Notes: a model not told the origin generated them from the sequence alone. 64,000 bases of DNA from Nocardia jejuensis NBRC 103114 (GCF_001613145.1 NZ_BDBU01000023.1:124001-188000); one strand, 5' to 3'. Counted from the first letter of the stretch, positions 1 to 9,937 are shown. Made by a program: numbers and translations.

Positions 1-53
1 GCCCCGCGCACACCGAGGGCCGCGCATCCCGACTCTGCGCACACTGAACGCGA

Positions 54-90
54 ACGAAGGCCCGCTCCGTGATTCGGAGCGGGCCTTCGT
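54..90 (-). terminator. Rho-independent-type terminator after map
   Basis: A perfect 16-bp inverted repeat (54-69 paired with 75-90, 5-nt loop) lies 25 bases past the map stop codon on the minus strand. It has no long U-tract, as is common in high-GC actinobacteria. It closes the secY-adk-map unit. Confidence 0.8.
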
Positions 91-114
91 CGAACTTCTT
101 GCGGGAGAAGCGAA

Positions 115-915
115 CTACTCCGGGCGCAGGGTCAGGATGCGCGGACCGTTCTCGGTGACCGCGACCGTGTGCTCCCAGTGGGCCGCACGGGTGCCGTCGG
201 TGGTGACGACGGTCCAGTCGTCCTCGAGGGTCTTCGTCTCGGTGGTGCCGAGAGTCAGCATGGGCTCGATCGCCAGCACGGAACCCACGCGCAGGAGCGG
301 GCCCTTGCCGGGCTTGCCCTCGTTCGGCAGGAACGGGTCCATGTGCATCTCGCGGCCGATGGCGTGACCGCCGTAGCCGTCGACGATGCCGTAGGCCCGG
401 CCGTGCTCGGCTTCGGCTGCGCGCGTGCCCATTTCGATGGCGTAGGAGACATCGGTGAGGCGATTGCCCGGCAGCATGGCGGCGATTCCGGCCTCCATGG
501 AGATCCGGGTCGCGTCACTCAGCAGACGATCGGCATCGATGATGTTGCCCACGCCGAAGGTCCAGGCCGAGTCGCCGTGCCAGCCGTCCAGGATCGCGCC
601 GCAGTCGATCGACACCAGATCGCCCTCGGCGAGGATGTCCTCGGCCGTCGGGATCCCGTGCACGACACGGTCGTTGACCGAGGAGCAGATCGACCCCGGG
701 AAGCCGTGGTAGCCCTTGAAGGACGGAACCGCCCCGGCTTCGCGGATGAGCTGCTCTGCGACCTCGTCCAATTCCAGGGTGGACACCCCGGGCTTGGCGG
801 CATTGCGCACCGCCACCAGGGCACGGCCGACGATCTCGCCGGCCGCCGCCATGGCGTCGAGTTCACCGGCGGTGCGGAACGGCACCACCTTCTTGTTCTT
901 ACGGCCGAAGACCAT
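115..915 (-). CDS. map: Type I methionine aminopeptidase
   Basis: The 266-aa product removes the initiator methionine from nascent proteins in the cytosol. It has the family's length and landmarks: a His in GYHGFPGS, the first metal-ligand Asp in [19 protein letters not shown], a [12 protein letters not shown] block, an AIEPMLTLG block with a metal-ligand Glu, and a final EHTVAVTE. The ATG directly follows the adk stop codon, so the two genes are almost certainly translated from one message. Its place downstream of secY and adk is the standard actinobacterial order. A terminator follows. Nothing looks truncated or unusual. Confidence 0.96.
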   Translation of the reverse strand: MVFGRKNKKVVPFRTAGELDAMAAAGEIVGRALVAVRNAAKPGVSTLELDEVAEQLIREAGAVPSFKGYHGFPGSICSSVNDRVVHGIPTAEDILAEGDLVSIDCGAILDGWHGDSAWTFGVGNIIDADRLLSDATRISMEAGIAAMLPGNRLTDVSYAIEMGTRAAEAEHGRAYGIVDGYGGHAIGREMHMDPFLPNEGKPGKGPLLRVGSVLAIEPMLTLGTTETKTLEDDWTVVTTDGTRAAHWEHTVAVTENGPRILTLRPE

Positions 916-1461
916 TCAGCGTCCCAGCGCCGCGAGTGCGCGCGCGTTGACGTCGTCGATCTCACCGATGCCGTCGACCGACACCACGTGGCCGTCGTAG
1001 TGCTGCAGCAGCGGCTCGGTCTCCTCGCGGTACACGCGCAGGCGGTTGCGGATGACGCCCTCGTTGTCGTCGCCGCGGCCGCGGGCCAGCATGCGACCGA
1101 CCACCACGTCCTCGTCGACCACGAAGCACAGCACGGCGTCGAGCTCGAGGCCCGACTCCTTCAGCATCTTCTCCAGCGCCTCGGCCTGATCCACGGTGCG
1201 CGGGTAGCCGTCCAGGATGAACCCGTTGCCGGCGTCCGGCTCGGCGATCCGAGCCTCGACCATGCGGTTGGTCACGTCGGACGGGACCAGGTCACCGGCA
1301 TCGAGGTACTTCTGCGCTTCGCGACCCAGCGGGGTCTGCTCCGCGATGTTGGTACGGAACAGGTTCCCGGTTGAGATGTGCGGAACACCGAGCTTTTCCG
1401 ACAACAATTCGGCCTGCGTTCCTTTACCGGCTCCGGGCGGGCCGAGCAGTACGAGTCTCAC
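916..1461 (-). CDS. adk: Adenylate kinase
   Basis: This 181-aa short-form adenylate kinase interconverts ATP, AMP and ADP. The N-terminal P-loop reads [10 protein letters not shown] (about residues 7-16). The AMP-binding region includes HISTGNLFR and the segment [13 protein letters not shown], and the short lid ([19 protein letters not shown]) lacks the zinc Cys residues, as in other actinobacterial enzymes. The start is a GTG that overlaps the secY stop codon (GTGA), which indicates translational coupling. map follows without a gap. The length matches the usual mycobacterial/nocardial enzyme. Confidence 0.96.
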   Translation of the reverse strand: MRLVLLGPPGAGKGTQAELLSEKLGVPHISTGNLFRTNIAEQTPLGREAQKYLDAGDLVPSDVTNRMVEARIAEPDAGNGFILDGYPRTVDQAEALEKMLKESGLELDAVLCFVVDEDVVVGRMLARGRGDDNEGVIRNRLRVYREETEPLLQHYDGHVVSVDGIGEIDDVNARALAALGR

Positions 1462-2777
1462 TTCAGGAACCCTTCGTAGTTTCGGTTCATCAACTGGCTC
1501 TCGATCTGTTTCACGGTATCGAGGCCGACACTCACCATGATCAACACAGCGGTACCGCCGAACGGCAGACTCTGAACACCGCTGTTATTGCCGATGTTGA
1601 GGAAGACGTTGGGTAGTACGGCCACGGCACCGAGGTAGATGGAGCCGGGCAGTGTGATCCGACTGAGCACATAGTTGAGGTAGTCCGCGGTCGGCTTGCC
1701 GGGGCGATAGCCCGGAATGAAGCCGCCGAACTTCTTCATCTCGTCCGCGCGCTCCTCCGGATTGAAGGTGATCGCCACGTAGAAGTAGGTGAAGAACACG
1801 ATGAGCGCGAAGTAGATTCCGACGTACACCGGGTTGCTCGGGTTCACCAGGTACTTCTGGATCAGCTCCTGCCACTTGGCGGGATCGCCCGTGTTCTTCT
1901 GTGTCAGCTGAGCCAGCAGATTGGGCAGGTACAACAGCGACGAAGCGAAGATCACGGGGATCACGCCTGCCTGGTTGACCTTCAAAGGCAGATAGGTGGA
2001 GGACCCGCCGTACATCTTCCGGCCGACCACGCGCTTGGCGTACTGCACCGGAATCCGGCGCTGGCCCTGCTCGACGAAGATGACACCGACGATGACGACG
2101 ACCGCGGCCAGGATGACCAGGCCGAACTTGATGTGGGAACCGCTGTCCCAGATCGTCTTGCCCTCGGACGGGATACGGGCCGCGATACCAGCGAAGATCA
2201 GCAGCGACATGCCGTTGCCGACACCGCGCTCGGTGATCTGCTCGCCGAACCACATGACCAGCGACGCACCGGCCGTCATGACCAGCACGATGATGATCAT
2301 GCCGAAGATGGAGGTGTCGTCGAGAATGTCCTTGGGGCACCCGCGCAGCAGTTGTCCGCGCGAAGCGAGCGCCACCAGACCCGTGGCCTGCAGGACCGCC
2401 AGAGCGACCGAGAGGTACCGGGTGTACTGGGTCATCTTGTTCTGACCCGATTGGCCTTCTTTTCGCAGTTCCTCGAACCGCGGAATCACGACGGTCAGCA
2501 GCTGGATGATGATGCTCGCGGTGATGTACGGCATGATGCCGATCGCGAACACCGAAAGCTGCAGCAGCGCACCGCCGGAGAAGAGATTGATGAGCTGGTA
2601 AATACCGGCTGAGTCACCACCGGATACCAGGTCGACGCATTCCTGGATGTTCTTGTAGCTGACGCCCGGTGAGGGCAGCGCGGCACCGATCCGGTAGAGC
2701 GCGATCAGGCCCAGCGTGAAGAGAATCTTCCGCCGTAAGTCCGGAGTCCGGAAAGCCGACACGAAGGCGGAAAGCAC
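1458..2777 (-). CDS. secY: Preprotein translocase subunit SecY
   Basis: The 439-aa product is the channel subunit of the SecYEG translocon in the plasma membrane. Ten hydrophobic segments are apparent. Typical SecY signatures include [14 protein letters not shown] near the N-terminus, the [19 protein letters not shown] plug region, [11 protein letters not shown] and the cytoplasmic loop [13 protein letters not shown]. The start is a GTG preceded by AGGAGG at 6-base spacing. It is separated from rplO by a strong terminator, so secY-adk-map probably has its own promoter; a GATAAT sequence (minus strand, 2822-2827) is a weak candidate -10. The last codons overlap adk. Confidence 0.96.
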   Translation of the reverse strand: MLSAFVSAFRTPDLRRKILFTLGLIALYRIGAALPSPGVSYKNIQECVDLVSGGDSAGIYQLINLFSGGALLQLSVFAIGIMPYITASIIIQLLTVVIPRFEELRKEGQSGQNKMTQYTRYLSVALAVLQATGLVALASRGQLLRGCPKDILDDTSIFGMIIIVLVMTAGASLVMWFGEQITERGVGNGMSLLIFAGIAARIPSEGKTIWDSGSHIKFGLVILAAVVVIVGVIFVEQGQRRIPVQYAKRVVGRKMYGGSSTYLPLKVNQAGVIPVIFASSLLYLPNLLAQLTQKNTGDPAKWQELIQKYLVNPSNPVYVGIYFALIVFFTYFYVAITFNPEERADEMKKFGGFIPGYRPGKPTADYLNYVLSRITLPGSIYLGAVAVLPNVFLNIGNNSGVQSLPFGGTAVLIMVSVGLDTVKQIESQLMNRNYEGFLK

Positions 2778-2821
2778 ACATCCTCCTGGCGAACGACATG
2801 GGTCAGGCCATGGATTCAGCG

Positions 2822-2827
2822 ATTATC
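2822..2827 (-). promoter_or_regulatory. Possible -10 element for secY
   Basis: On the minus strand GATAAT lies about 45 bases upstream of the secY GTG, downstream of the rplO terminator, where a secY promoter is expected. No convincing -35 hexamer is present at 16-18 bases. This is an inference from position and a hexamer match only. Confidence 0.25.
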
Positions 2828-2877
2828 GGAAGGCGCCGATCCCCATGACGGTGTTGACAACACTTGAACTCTAACAG

Positions 2878-2912
2878 TGACACCGGACGAGCTCTCGACT
2901 CGTCCGGTGTCA
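2878..2912 (-). terminator. Terminator between rplO and secY
   Basis: A perfect 14-bp stem (2878-2891 with 2899-2912) and 7-nt loop lies 95 bases past the rplO stop on the minus strand. It separates the spc ribosomal genes from secY-adk-map. Confidence 0.75.
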
Positions 2913-3005
2913 GCTGTGTATTCAGGTTACCGGTCCCGTGGCGACAGCTCGCGCGTCGCTCGGAACGGTCCCGTGGCGACCGCGTGGCGTGTCGCTACGG
3001 GATGG

Positions 3006-3452
3006 TCAGCCCAGAACCGTGGTGGTGCCGCCGGCCGCGGTGATCTTCTCCGTGGCGGAGCCCGAGAACTTGTCCGCCGAGACCTGAACGGCCACAGCGA
3101 TATCGCCCTCGGCGAGCACCTTCACCAGCTCGTTCTTGCGAACGAGACCTGCGGCGACGAGCTCGGACTTGCCGATGGTGCCGCCCTTGGGGAAGACCCG
3201 GGCGATGTCACCGACGTTCACGACCTGGTACTCGGTGCGGAACGGGTTCTTGAAGCCCTTGAGCTTGGGCAGACGCATGTGGATCGGCATCTGCCCGCCC
3301 TCGAAGCGGACCGGAACATTCTTGCGAGCCTTCGTACCCTTGGTACCGCGGCCCGCGGTCTTACCCTTGGAGCCTTCACCGCGACCGACGCGAGTCTTGG
3401 CGGTCTTGGCACCAGGAGCAGGACGCAGGTGATGCAACTTGATCGGTGTCAT
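3006..3452 (-). CDS. rplO: 50S ribosomal protein L15
   Basis: The 148-aa product is a 50S subunit protein. The N-terminus has the family's [19 protein letters not shown] pattern, followed by the Gly/Lys-rich [18 protein letters not shown] stretch that threads into 23S rRNA. The globular C-terminal half contains [28 protein letters not shown]. The ATG overlaps the rpmD stop by four bases. A terminator follows, so this is the last ribosomal gene of the unit. Confidence 0.97.
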   Translation of the reverse strand: MTPIKLHHLRPAPGAKTAKTRVGRGEGSKGKTAGRGTKGTKARKNVPVRFEGGQMPIHMRLPKLKGFKNPFRTEYQVVNVGDIARVFPKGGTIGKSELVAAGLVRKNELVKVLAEGDIAVAVQVSADKFSGSATEKITAAGGTTTVLG

Positions 3453-3634
3453 GCCTGAACCTCCTCAACCTGAACGAGGTGGCGCACGACGTTGATCAGA
3501 CCGCGGTTCTGCGCGTTGTCGTCACGAACCACCGTCTGACGGATGCCACGCAGCCCGAGGGTGCGGAGCGAGTCCTTCTGATTCGACTTGGCGCCGATGC
3601 TGGACTTGGTCTGAGTGACCTTGAGCTGTGCCAT
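3449..3634 (-). CDS. rpmD: 50S ribosomal protein L30
   Basis: The 61-aa product is the small 50S protein L30, with [20 protein letters not shown] at the N-terminus and [14 protein letters not shown] in the middle. The reading frame stays open further upstream, but the ATG at 3634 gives the usual family length and N-terminus. It starts directly after rpsE and overlaps rplO by four bases. Confidence 0.95.
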   Translation of the reverse strand: MAQLKVTQTKSSIGAKSNQKDSLRTLGLRGIRQTVVRDDNAQNRGLINVVRHLVQVEEVQA

Positions 3635-3635
3635 G

Positions 3636-4292
3636 TCAGGCCCCCTGTCCCGCGCGTGCACGGAGCATTCCGGCCGGAGCAACATCCTCGATCGGCAGAC
3701 CGCGGCGAGCGGCAACCTCTTCGGGGCGCTGCAGCAGCTTGAGCGCCGCTACGGTGGCGTGCACGACGTTGATGGCGTTGTCGCTACCGAGCGACTTCGA
3801 CAGAATGTCGTGGATACCAGCGCATTCGAGCACGGCACGGCACGCGCCACCGGCGATCACACCGGTACCGGGCGAAGCCGGACGCAGCATGACGACACCG
3901 GCCGCCGCCTCACCCTGAACCGGGTGGACGATGGTCGAGCCGATCATCGGGACGCGGAAGAAGCTCTTGCGAGCCTCCTCGACACCCTTCTGGATGGCCG
4001 CGGGAACTTCCTTGGCCTTGCCGTAGCCGACGCCGACCAGACCGTTGCCGTCACCGACGATCACGAGGGCGGTGAAGCTGAAGCGACGACCACCCTTCAC
4101 GACCTTGGAGACGCGGTTGATCGCGACGACGCGCTCGAGCTGGTTCTTCTCGGCCTGGCTGCCCTGACGATCGCCACCGCCGCGACGGTCACGGCCGCCA
4201 CCACGCTGGTTGTTGTCGTTCGGGCCACCTGCGTTGTTGTTCTGTCCGGCGGGCCCGTTGTTCTGTCCGCCGTGCCGCTGACGTCCCGGCAT
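3636..4292 (-). CDS. rpsE: 30S ribosomal protein S5
   Basis: The 218-aa product is S5, which shapes the mRNA entry site and translational fidelity. The first 50 residues are an Asn/Gly/Arg-rich disordered extension typical of actinobacterial S5. The conserved core starts at [20 protein letters not shown]. The N-terminal dsRBD-like domain and C-terminal S5 domain ([19 protein letters not shown]) are intact. It sits between rplR and rpmD in standard order, with a 31-base gap to rplR and one base to rpmD. Confidence 0.96.
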   Translation of the reverse strand: MPGRQRHGGQNNGPAGQNNNAGGPNDNNQRGGGRDRRGGGDRQGSQAEKNQLERVVAINRVSKVVKGGRRFSFTALVIVGDGNGLVGVGYGKAKEVPAAIQKGVEEARKSFFRVPMIGSTIVHPVQGEAAAGVVMLRPASPGTGVIAGGACRAVLECAGIHDILSKSLGSDNAINVVHATVAALKLLQRPEEVAARRGLPIEDVAPAGMLRARAGQGA

Positions 4293-4323
4293 CAGACGTT
4301 CCTTCCGTTTGTGTTAACAGTCA

Positions 4324-4731
4324 TCAGAACTTCAGCCCACCTTCACGGGCGGCATCGGCGAGCGCCGCGATACGGCCGTGGTAGTCGTGACCACCACGGT
4401 CGAACACGACGGCGTCGACGCCGGCAGCCTTCGCGCGGGCGGCGATGAGCTCGCCGACCTTGGCGCTCTTGGCGGACTTGTCACCCTCGAAAGCACGAAC
4501 ATCGGCTTCGATCGAGGACGCGGCGGCCACGGTCTGGCCGATCGAGTCGTCGATGAGCTGAGCGTGCAGGTGACGCGAGGAGCGGTGCACCACGAGGCGC
4601 GGACGCTCCGTCGTTCCGACGACCTTCTTGCGCAGACGGAAGTGGCGACGCGTCTTGGACAGACGACGCTTGGTCGACGCGTCGGTACCGATCGGCAGGC
4701 GCTTGGCCTTCTGATTTTCGGTTTGTGCCAT
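4324..4731 (-). CDS. rplR: 50S ribosomal protein L18
   Basis: The 135-aa product binds 5S rRNA together with L5. Recognisable parts are the basic N-terminus ([16 protein letters not shown]), the [20 protein letters not shown] core and the C-terminal [20 protein letters not shown] signature. It begins three bases after the rplF stop codon. Confidence 0.97.
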   Translation of the reverse strand: MAQTENQKAKRLPIGTDASTKRRLSKTRRHFRLRKKVVGTTERPRLVVHRSSRHLHAQLIDDSIGQTVAAASSIEADVRAFEGDKSAKSAKVGELIAARAKAAGVDAVVFDRGGHDYHGRIAALADAAREGGLKF

Positions 4732-4734
4732 GGC

Positions 4735-5274
4735 TTACTTACCCGTCTTTCCGACCTTGCGGCGAACGACCTCGCCGGCGTAGCGGATGCCCTTGCCCTT
4801 GTACGGGTCGGGCTTGCGCAGGCCGTGGATCACCGCTGCGATCTGGCCGACCTTCTGCTTGTCGATACCCGACACCGAGAACTTGGTCGGAGCCTCGACC
4901 GCGAAGGTGATGCCTTCCGGGGCCTCGACCGGCACGGCGTGGCTGTAGCCCAGAGCGAACTCGAGGTTCGAGCCCTTGGCCTGCACGCGGTAACCGACGC
5001 CGAAGATTTCCATCTTCTTCTCGTAGCCCTTGGTCACGCCCTCGATCATGTTGCTGATCAGGGTGCGAGTCAGGCCGTGGAGCGAGCGGTTCTGACGCTC
5101 GTCGTTCGGACGAACGACCTCGAGCTCACCGGACTCCGAGCGGGCGACGGTGATCGGTTCGGCGATCACGTGAGTCAGGGTGCCCTTGGGACCCTTGACC
5201 GACACGTTCTGGCCGTCGATGTTCACCTCGACGCCGGCGGGAACCGGGATCGGCTTCTTACCGATACGCGACAT
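4735..5274 (-). CDS. rplF: 50S ribosomal protein L6
   Basis: The 179-aa product is L6, located near the factor-binding site of the 50S subunit. It starts [17 protein letters not shown] and has the two-fold repeated L6 domain. The C-terminal signature reads [20 protein letters not shown]. It lies 14 bases downstream of rpsH with no sign of rearrangement. Confidence 0.97.
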   Translation of the reverse strand: MSRIGKKPIPVPAGVEVNIDGQNVSVKGPKGTLTHVIAEPITVARSESGELEVVRPNDERQNRSLHGLTRTLISNMIEGVTKGYEKKMEIFGVGYRVQAKGSNLEFALGYSHAVPVEAPEGITFAVEAPTKFSVSGIDKQKVGQIAAVIHGLRKPDPYKGKGIRYAGEVVRRKVGKTGK

Positions 5275-5288
5275 TGTTCCTACCTCCC

Positions 5289-5687
5289 TTACCAGACGTA
5301 GGCGAGGACTTCCCCGCCTACACCTTGCTGCTTGGCCTGACGGTCCGTCAGGAGGCCGGTGGACGTGGAGATGATCGCCACGCCCAGGCCACCGAGCACC
5401 TTGGGCAGGTTGGTGGACTTCGCGTACACACGCAAGCCGGGCTTCGACACGCGACGCAGGCCCTGCAGGCTGCGCTCACGGCTCGGGCCGTACTTGAGGT
5501 CGACGACGAGCGCCTTACCGACGGGGGCGTCTTCGACGCGGAAGTCGGTGATGTAGCCCTCGCGCTTGAGGATCTCGGCGATGTTCACCTTGATCTTCGA
5601 GTGCGGCGCCTTCACCTGATCGTGGTACGCCGAGTTGGCGTTGCGCAGACGAGTCAAGAAGTCTGCAATGGGGTCAGTCATGGTCAT
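5289..5687 (-). CDS. rpsH: 30S ribosomal protein S8
   Basis: The 132-aa product binds 16S rRNA and regulates spc expression in some bacteria. It begins [17 protein letters not shown] and ends GGEVLAYVW, both canonical. The frame is open further upstream, but the ATG at 5687 has GAAAGG at good spacing and gives exactly the usual family length. Unlike the common order, the gene immediately upstream on this strand is not rpsN but an inserted lipoprotein gene. rpsH therefore probably has its own promoter in the 260-base gap 5688-5947; the minus-strand hexamer TACACT at 5870-5875 is a weak candidate -10. Confidence 0.96.
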   Translation of the reverse strand: MTMTDPIADFLTRLRNANSAYHDQVKAPHSKIKVNIAEILKREGYITDFRVEDAPVGKALVVDLKYGPSRERSLQGLRRVSKPGLRVYAKSTNLPKVLGGLGVAIISTSTGLLTDRQAKQQGVGGEVLAYVW

Positions 5688-5947
5688 GTGTTGACCGTTA
5701 CCTTTCTCGCCGCGGTTCCCATCCAACACCGTCATTTCGGCGGTCGTGGGCCTACGACAATTCGGGGCGGTCCGGTCGACATAAGGTGCGACCGGATCAT
5801 TCTTCGAGGCTCGAAACACGCCCAGCACGCCGACGCGTGCGGACATAGTGGTGCCCGAGCAACCGTCCTAGTGTAGGCAACGCCCCTGAGCTCACCAAAT
5901 CGGGGTAGCGGTACACCGATTCGGAGTGAGCGGGCTCACGGCGGAGA

Positions 5948-6730
5948 TCAGCCGGCTGCGCCGAGGCAGAGGGTTTTGGGGAGGCTGAAGGAGGCGGCGG
6001 GGGTGTAGCTGTAGGTGGCTATGGAGCCTTTGACTCGATCGCACATGGAGTCGCTGAGCATCGCGTCGTTCAGGATTTCGTATTCGGCGTCGGGGCTCGC
6101 GCAGGGGGTGATCTCTACGTCTTCGGAGCCTTTTTTCTTCAGGCAGTCGCCGACTTTGGCGTTGTCGATCGTGCGGGTGGGGTCGGAATCCTTTGCGATC
6201 AAACAGAATGCGACGCCGGAGCCGATCGAGCCGATACCGCTCTTGGATTTGAGGACGTAGCTGTAGGAGGTCTGGGTGCCGGCGACCTTGTCGCAGGCCA
6301 TGTTCGAGGAGAAGCTGGTCGTCTCGCGGCGTTCGAGGACGCGGTAGACGGCCGCGGGCGAGGCGCAGTCGGCCTTCTTGACGTCGTTGCCCGCGGTGTC
6401 GGTGAGGCAGTCGCCCTTCTGGGCCGCGTTCACCGCCTGCGCGGTGTCGGCGCCCTTGATACCGACGCAGATCGAACCGTCGCCCTTGTCGTAGTAGACG
6501 TATTCGGTGCCCGCGACGTCGATGCATTCCTTCTGCGCGTTACCGGAACCGGCGCGCGCCAACACCACGAAACCCGCGTCGGAGGCATCGCAGGACACCT
6601 TGTCGAAGCTGTCCTCCCCGGACTTCTTCACACAGTCACCCGGCTGCGCGGACGATATCCCGTCGATCAGACCGCAACCGGTCGTGAACAGCGCCAGCAC
6701 GAGTGCCAACACAGCGATTACCCAGCGCAT
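5948..6730 (-). CDS. Putative lipoprotein with three tandem four-Cys repeats
   Basis: The 260-aa product has an N-terminal hydrophobic signal ending in a lipobox-like TTGC (modified Cys about residue 19), so it is probably an exported lipoprotein. After it come three tandem domains of about 70 residues, each opening with DC(V/L), followed by a C-A-S-type segment, a third Cys before a V-A-G-T/Y region and a final C-(V/L/I) strand. Four Cys per repeat suggests two disulfides each. The layout resembles LppU/septum-formation-like actinobacterial lipoproteins, but no specific function can be assigned. The ATG at 6730 is preceded by GGGAGGG. It lies inside the spc operon between rpsN and rpsH. Confidence 0.75.
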   Translation of the reverse strand: MRWVIAVLALVLALFTTGCGLIDGISSAQPGDCVKKSGEDSFDKVSCDASDAGFVVLARAGSGNAQKECIDVAGTEYVYYDKGDGSICVGIKGADTAQAVNAAQKGDCLTDTAGNDVKKADCASPAAVYRVLERRETTSFSSNMACDKVAGTQTSYSYVLKSKSGIGSIGSGVAFCLIAKDSDPTRTIDNAKVGDCLKKKGSEDVEITPCASPDAEYEILNDAMLSDSMCDRVKGSIATYSYTPAASFSLPKTLCLGAAG

Positions 6731-6962
6731 TCGAGAACCCTCCCCCGATTCGGCGGATCGTTCGTCCGCGAATCCTCTACCCCCACAGGCCAGCGCATGC
6801 GGATCCGCCCGGCTCGCCTGTCGATATCCGACGGCAGTCACCGTAGCGGGCCGGTACGACTACGACAAACGGGAAACCGAGGCGCTCGGCGACGCCGGAT
6901 TCGAGCTCGGTCAGGGACCGCGGCCGAATCGGCGCGATGGCGATCGGAGACTCCTCGCGATA

Positions 6963-7880
6963 TCAGCTGTTCGCGTCGGATGCGAACTCGGACAGGAACT
7001 TTCGAGTTCGAGTGTCGTTTCGGGTGTAGATGCTGCCGACGAAATCGGTGGCCCCGGCCGCGGCGATGGTCGCGAGTTGGGTGGCTACCTGCTCTTCGGT
7101 GCCGATGACAGCCAGGTCAGCGGGGCCCGCCGCACCTTCGCGATCCATCATGGCGCGATAGGACGGGAGGGTGCCGTATACGGCGAAGGCTTCCCCGGCC
7201 GCTGCGCGGGCGGTGTCAGGATCGTCGGTGACGCAGATCGGGAGATTGCAGACGATACGCGGGGCGGGGCGGCCCGCTGCCGTCGCGGCCTCGGTGATCA
7301 CCGGGGCGATGTGGCCGGCGATGGTGACCGGTCCGGTCATCCACAGAATGGTGCCCGCGGTGGCCTTGCCCGCGAGTTTGAGCATGTGCGGACCGAGTGC
7401 GGCCAGCAGTACCGGGATCCGCCCCTCAGCCGGCGTGGACAGGATCACGTTGGCGCGCAAGGTTTCTCCCTCGAACGAGACCGGTTCACCAGCCAGCAGC
7501 GGTGACAGGACCGAGAGGTATTCACGCATGTGCCGCGCCGGGCGGTCGTAATCCAGGCCGAACATATTCTCGATCACGATGCGATGAGACAGCCCGATAC
7601 CGAGGGTCAGCCGGTCCGGCCCCAGAGCAAGCGCGGTGGTGCGCGCCTGCTGCGCGAGCGCGGCGGGATGCCGAGGGTAGGTGGGCACGACGGCAGGACC
7701 CAATTCGATGCCCGGCACCCGACTACCCGCGACCGCCAGCGCGGTAAGCGCGTCCAGGCCGAAAATATGGGGCAGCCAGGCGGAAGCAAACCCGTCCCCA
7801 GCAGCCGCTGCTACCTCATCGGTCAGTCGCACCAGGGCATCGGGGCCGCGGCCCTCATCGAGCAGAATGCCGATTCGCAT
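6963..7880 (-). CDS. LLM class F420-dependent oxidoreductase-like protein
   Basis: The 305-aa product looks like a luciferase-like monooxygenase-fold flavin/F420 enzyme. Evidence includes MRIGILLDEGRGPDAL at the start, FASAWLPHIFGLDALTAL, the ELGPAVVPTYPRHPAALAQQA signature typical of the family, LGIGLSHR, and the late VIGTEEQVATQLATIAAAGATDF segment. The substrate cannot be inferred. Its ATG has GGAGAGGTGG just upstream. It is placed after the rpsN terminator and before the lipoprotein, so these two genes split the spc operon and may form their own unit. Confidence 0.85.
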   Translation of the reverse strand: MRIGILLDEGRGPDALVRLTDEVAAAAGDGFASAWLPHIFGLDALTALAVAGSRVPGIELGPAVVPTYPRHPAALAQQARTTALALGPDRLTLGIGLSHRIVIENMFGLDYDRPARHMREYLSVLSPLLAGEPVSFEGETLRANVILSTPAEGRIPVLLAALGPHMLKLAGKATAGTILWMTGPVTIAGHIAPVITEAATAAGRPAPRIVCNLPICVTDDPDTARAAAGEAFAVYGTLPSYRAMMDREGAAGPADLAVIGTEEQVATQLATIAAAGATDFVGSIYTRNDTRTRKFLSEFASDANS

Positions 7881-8031
7881 CCACCTCTCCTCTCGTCCGA
7901 AAGGAGCATAGGCCGCCCGCCGAACAGGTGGACATTTCGATCGTCCGACACCGAACGGGCCGAACGGCGGGGGCTCGCCCGCCTCTCGTCATACCTGTCC
8001 GTGATACGGCGGCATCGGTCTCGCACGGACG

Positions 8032-8073
8032 CCGAAGGCCCCCACCGAGACGAATCTCGGTGGGGGCCTTCGG
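8032..8073 (-). terminator. Strong terminator after rpsN
   Basis: A perfect 19-bp stem (8032-8050 with 8055-8073) and a 4-nt CGAA loop lies about 32 bases past the rpsN stop on the minus strand. It should end the rplN-rplX-rplE-rpsN transcript before the two inserted genes. Confidence 0.85.
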
Positions 8074-8104
8074 GGTTCAGTCGATCAGCGCGAGGCTGGT
8101 CGGG

Positions 8105-8290
8105 TCACCAGGACGACTTGTGCACGCCCGGGAGTTCGCCGCGGTGGGCCATCTCGCGCAGGCAGATACGGCACAGGCCGAACTTGCGGTAGACCGCGTG
8201 CGGGCGACCGCAACGCTGGCAGCGGGTGTAGGCGCGGACAGCGAACTTCGGCTTCGCGTTGGCCTTGTTGACGAGAGCTTTCTTAGCCAT
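8105..8290 (-). CDS. rpsN: 30S ribosomal protein S14, zinc-binding type
   Basis: The 61-aa product is the short (type Z) S14. Two Cys pairs, CQRC and CRIC, are spaced as a zinc ribbon, so this is the zinc-containing paralogue rather than the longer zinc-free form. The C-terminus [11 protein letters not shown] is canonical. It follows rplE with a four-base gap and is followed by a strong terminator. Confidence 0.97.
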   Translation of the reverse strand: MAKKALVNKANAKPKFAVRAYTRCQRCGRPHAVYRKFGLCRICLREMAHRGELPGVHKSSW

Positions 8291-8294
8291 GTGC

Positions 8295-8861
8295 TCAGTT
8301 CTCCTTGAACGGGAAGCCGAGGTGCTTGAGGAGGGCGCGGCCTTCCTCGTTGTTGGTCGCCGTGGTCACGACGGTGATGTCCATACCGCGCGGACGGTCG
8401 ATCCGGTCCACATCGATCTCGTGGAACATGGACTGCTCCGAGAGGCCGAACGTGTAGTTGCCGTTGCCGTCGAACTGCTTCGGCGACAGGCCGCGGAAGT
8501 CGCGGATACGCGGCAGCGCGATGGAGATCAGGCGATCCAGGAACTCCCACATGCGGTCGCCACGAAGGGTGACCTTCGCGCCGATCGGCATGCCCTCGCG
8601 AAGCTTGAACTGCGCGATGGACTTGGTGGCCTTGCGGATCTCCGGCTTCTGGCCGGTGATCAGGGTCAGGTCCGCGACAGCGCCGTTGATCAGCTTCGCG
8701 TCACGGGCGGCGTCGCCGACACCCATGTTCACGACAACCTTCACGACGCCCGGGATCTGCATCACGTTCGCGTAGCTGAATTCGGTGTTCAGCGCGGGCT
8801 TGATTTCCTCGCGGTAGCGAGTCTTCAGCCGGGGCTGGACCTTGTTCTCGGTCGAAGTCAT
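8295..8861 (-). CDS. rplE: 50S ribosomal protein L5
   Basis: The 188-aa product binds 5S rRNA and contacts the P-site tRNA. Conserved parts include [43 protein letters not shown]-like [17 protein letters not shown], and the C-terminal [21 protein letters not shown]. The frame extends upstream into rplX, but the ATG at 8861 gives the family N-terminus, one base after the rplX stop codon. Confidence 0.96.
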   Translation of the reverse strand: MTSTENKVQPRLKTRYREEIKPALNTEFSYANVMQIPGVVKVVVNMGVGDAARDAKLINGAVADLTLITGQKPEIRKATKSIAQFKLREGMPIGAKVTLRGDRMWEFLDRLISIALPRIRDFRGLSPKQFDGNGNYTFGLSEQSMFHEIDVDRIDRPRGMDITVVTTATNNEEGRALLKHLGFPFKEN

Positions 8862-8862
8862 C

Positions 8863-9177
8863 TCAGATGTCCTTCCCGTTACGACGGGAGATGCGAACGC
8901 GCTTGCCGTTCTCATCGGTGCGGTAACCCACGCGAGTGGGGTTGCCGTCGGAGTCGACGACCATCACGTTGGAGGCCTGGATAGCGGCTTCCTGCGTGAC
9001 GATGCCGCCCGAGCTGGCACCACGCTGGTTCGCGGAGTTCGCGACGTGCTTCTTGATCCGGTTCACGCCCTCGACCAGGACCTTGCCGGTCGCGGGGAAG
9101 GCCTGAATGACCTTGCCCTTAGCGCCCTTGTCCTTGCCCGAGACGACGATGACGGTATCGCCCTTGTGCACCTTCAT
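8863..9177 (-). CDS. rplX: 50S ribosomal protein L24
   Basis: The 104-aa product is an assembly-initiator protein of the 50S subunit. The N-terminal KOW motif is clear ([21 protein letters not shown]), followed by [16 protein letters not shown]. It starts three bases after rplN and is followed closely by rplE. Confidence 0.97.
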   Translation of the reverse strand: MKVHKGDTVIVVSGKDKGAKGKVIQAFPATGKVLVEGVNRIKKHVANSANQRGASSGGIVTQEAAIQASNVMVVDSDGNPTRVGYRTDENGKRVRISRRNGKDI

Positions 9178-9180
9178 AAG

Positions 9181-9549
9181 TCAGAGCACCTCCGGAGCCA
9201 GCGACACGATCTTCATGAACTTCTTCTCACGCAGCTCACGGCCGACCGGGCCGAAGATGCGGGTGCCGCGCGGATCGTTGTCCGGCTTGATCAGCACCGC
9301 TGCGTTCTCGTCGAACTTGATGTACGAGCCGTCCGGGCGACGACGCTCCTTGACGGTGCGCACGACGACGGCCTTGACGACCTCGCCCTTCTTGACGTTG
9401 CCACCGGGGATGGCGTCCTTCACGGTGGCGACGATGATGTCGCCGATACCGGCATAGCGACGCGACGAACCACCGAGCACGCGGATGCAAAGGATTTCCT
9501 TGGCACCCGTGTTGTCGGCGACGCGCAGTCGCGACTCTTGCTGAATCAC
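9181..9549 (-). CDS. rplN: 50S ribosomal protein L14
   Basis: The 122-aa product is L14, part of the intersubunit bridge region. It matches the family throughout: [20 protein letters not shown], the VKDAIPGG segment and [19 protein letters not shown]. The start is a GTG at 9549 with a strong GGAGGAG eight or so bases upstream; this gives the exact usual N-terminus and length. It is the first gene of this ribosomal cluster, and the upstream neighbour is a divergent peptidase gene. Confidence 0.96.
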   Translation of the reverse strand: MIQQESRLRVADNTGAKEILCIRVLGGSSRRYAGIGDIIVATVKDAIPGGNVKKGEVVKAVVVRTVKERRRPDGSYIKFDENAAVLIKPDNDPRGTRIFGPVGRELREKKFMKIVSLAPEVL

Positions 9550-9937
9550 TTCAGCTCCTCCTAGACCTGGACGATATGCACGCCGGATTGCCGACCCGAC
9601 GGGCATGGTCAGTTGTCCTTCGGAACGCCTCCCCGGGGGGATGCAAACGCGCGCCTGCCAGCGGTTTTGCATGATCAGGGATCATTCGCCACTGGGGGTT
9701 CGCGGCCGGAGTGCGGGTACAGGTCCCGCAGACAACCGGTCAAGTGTAGCTTCGCCGCAGGTCGACCCCAAATCGGGGGCCTCGGCGCCGCCGATGTGGG
9801 GGCTCGGCGCCGCCGATGTGACGGAGCCGACGCCGCGATCATCCCCCGCGACCGGTCCCGAATGTGGGTAGCCTCGCTGTCGCACTCCCCCTAGCAACCG
9901 ATTGGCTACAACCTCGAGTTCTCAGGAGAGGAACCGC
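9550..9937. promoter_or_regulatory. Divergent intergenic region rplN / M13 peptidase
   Basis: This 388-base region should hold promoters for rplN (minus) and the first M13 gene (plus). On the minus strand TTGACC (9738-9743) and TGTACC (9716-9721) are 16 bases apart and are a plausible rplN promoter. On the plus strand TAGCCT at 9869-9874 is shared with the region upstream of the second M13 gene. Two direct copies of an 18-base GC-rich unit (9781-9798 and 9803-9820, period 22) also lie here. None of these is experimentally supported. Confidence 0.35.

Noticed and set aside
9781-9820. Two 18-base direct repeats as operator sites for rplN
   Set aside because: They are plain GC-rich sequence 22 bases apart with no dyad symmetry and may be slippage products; no regulatory inference is justified.
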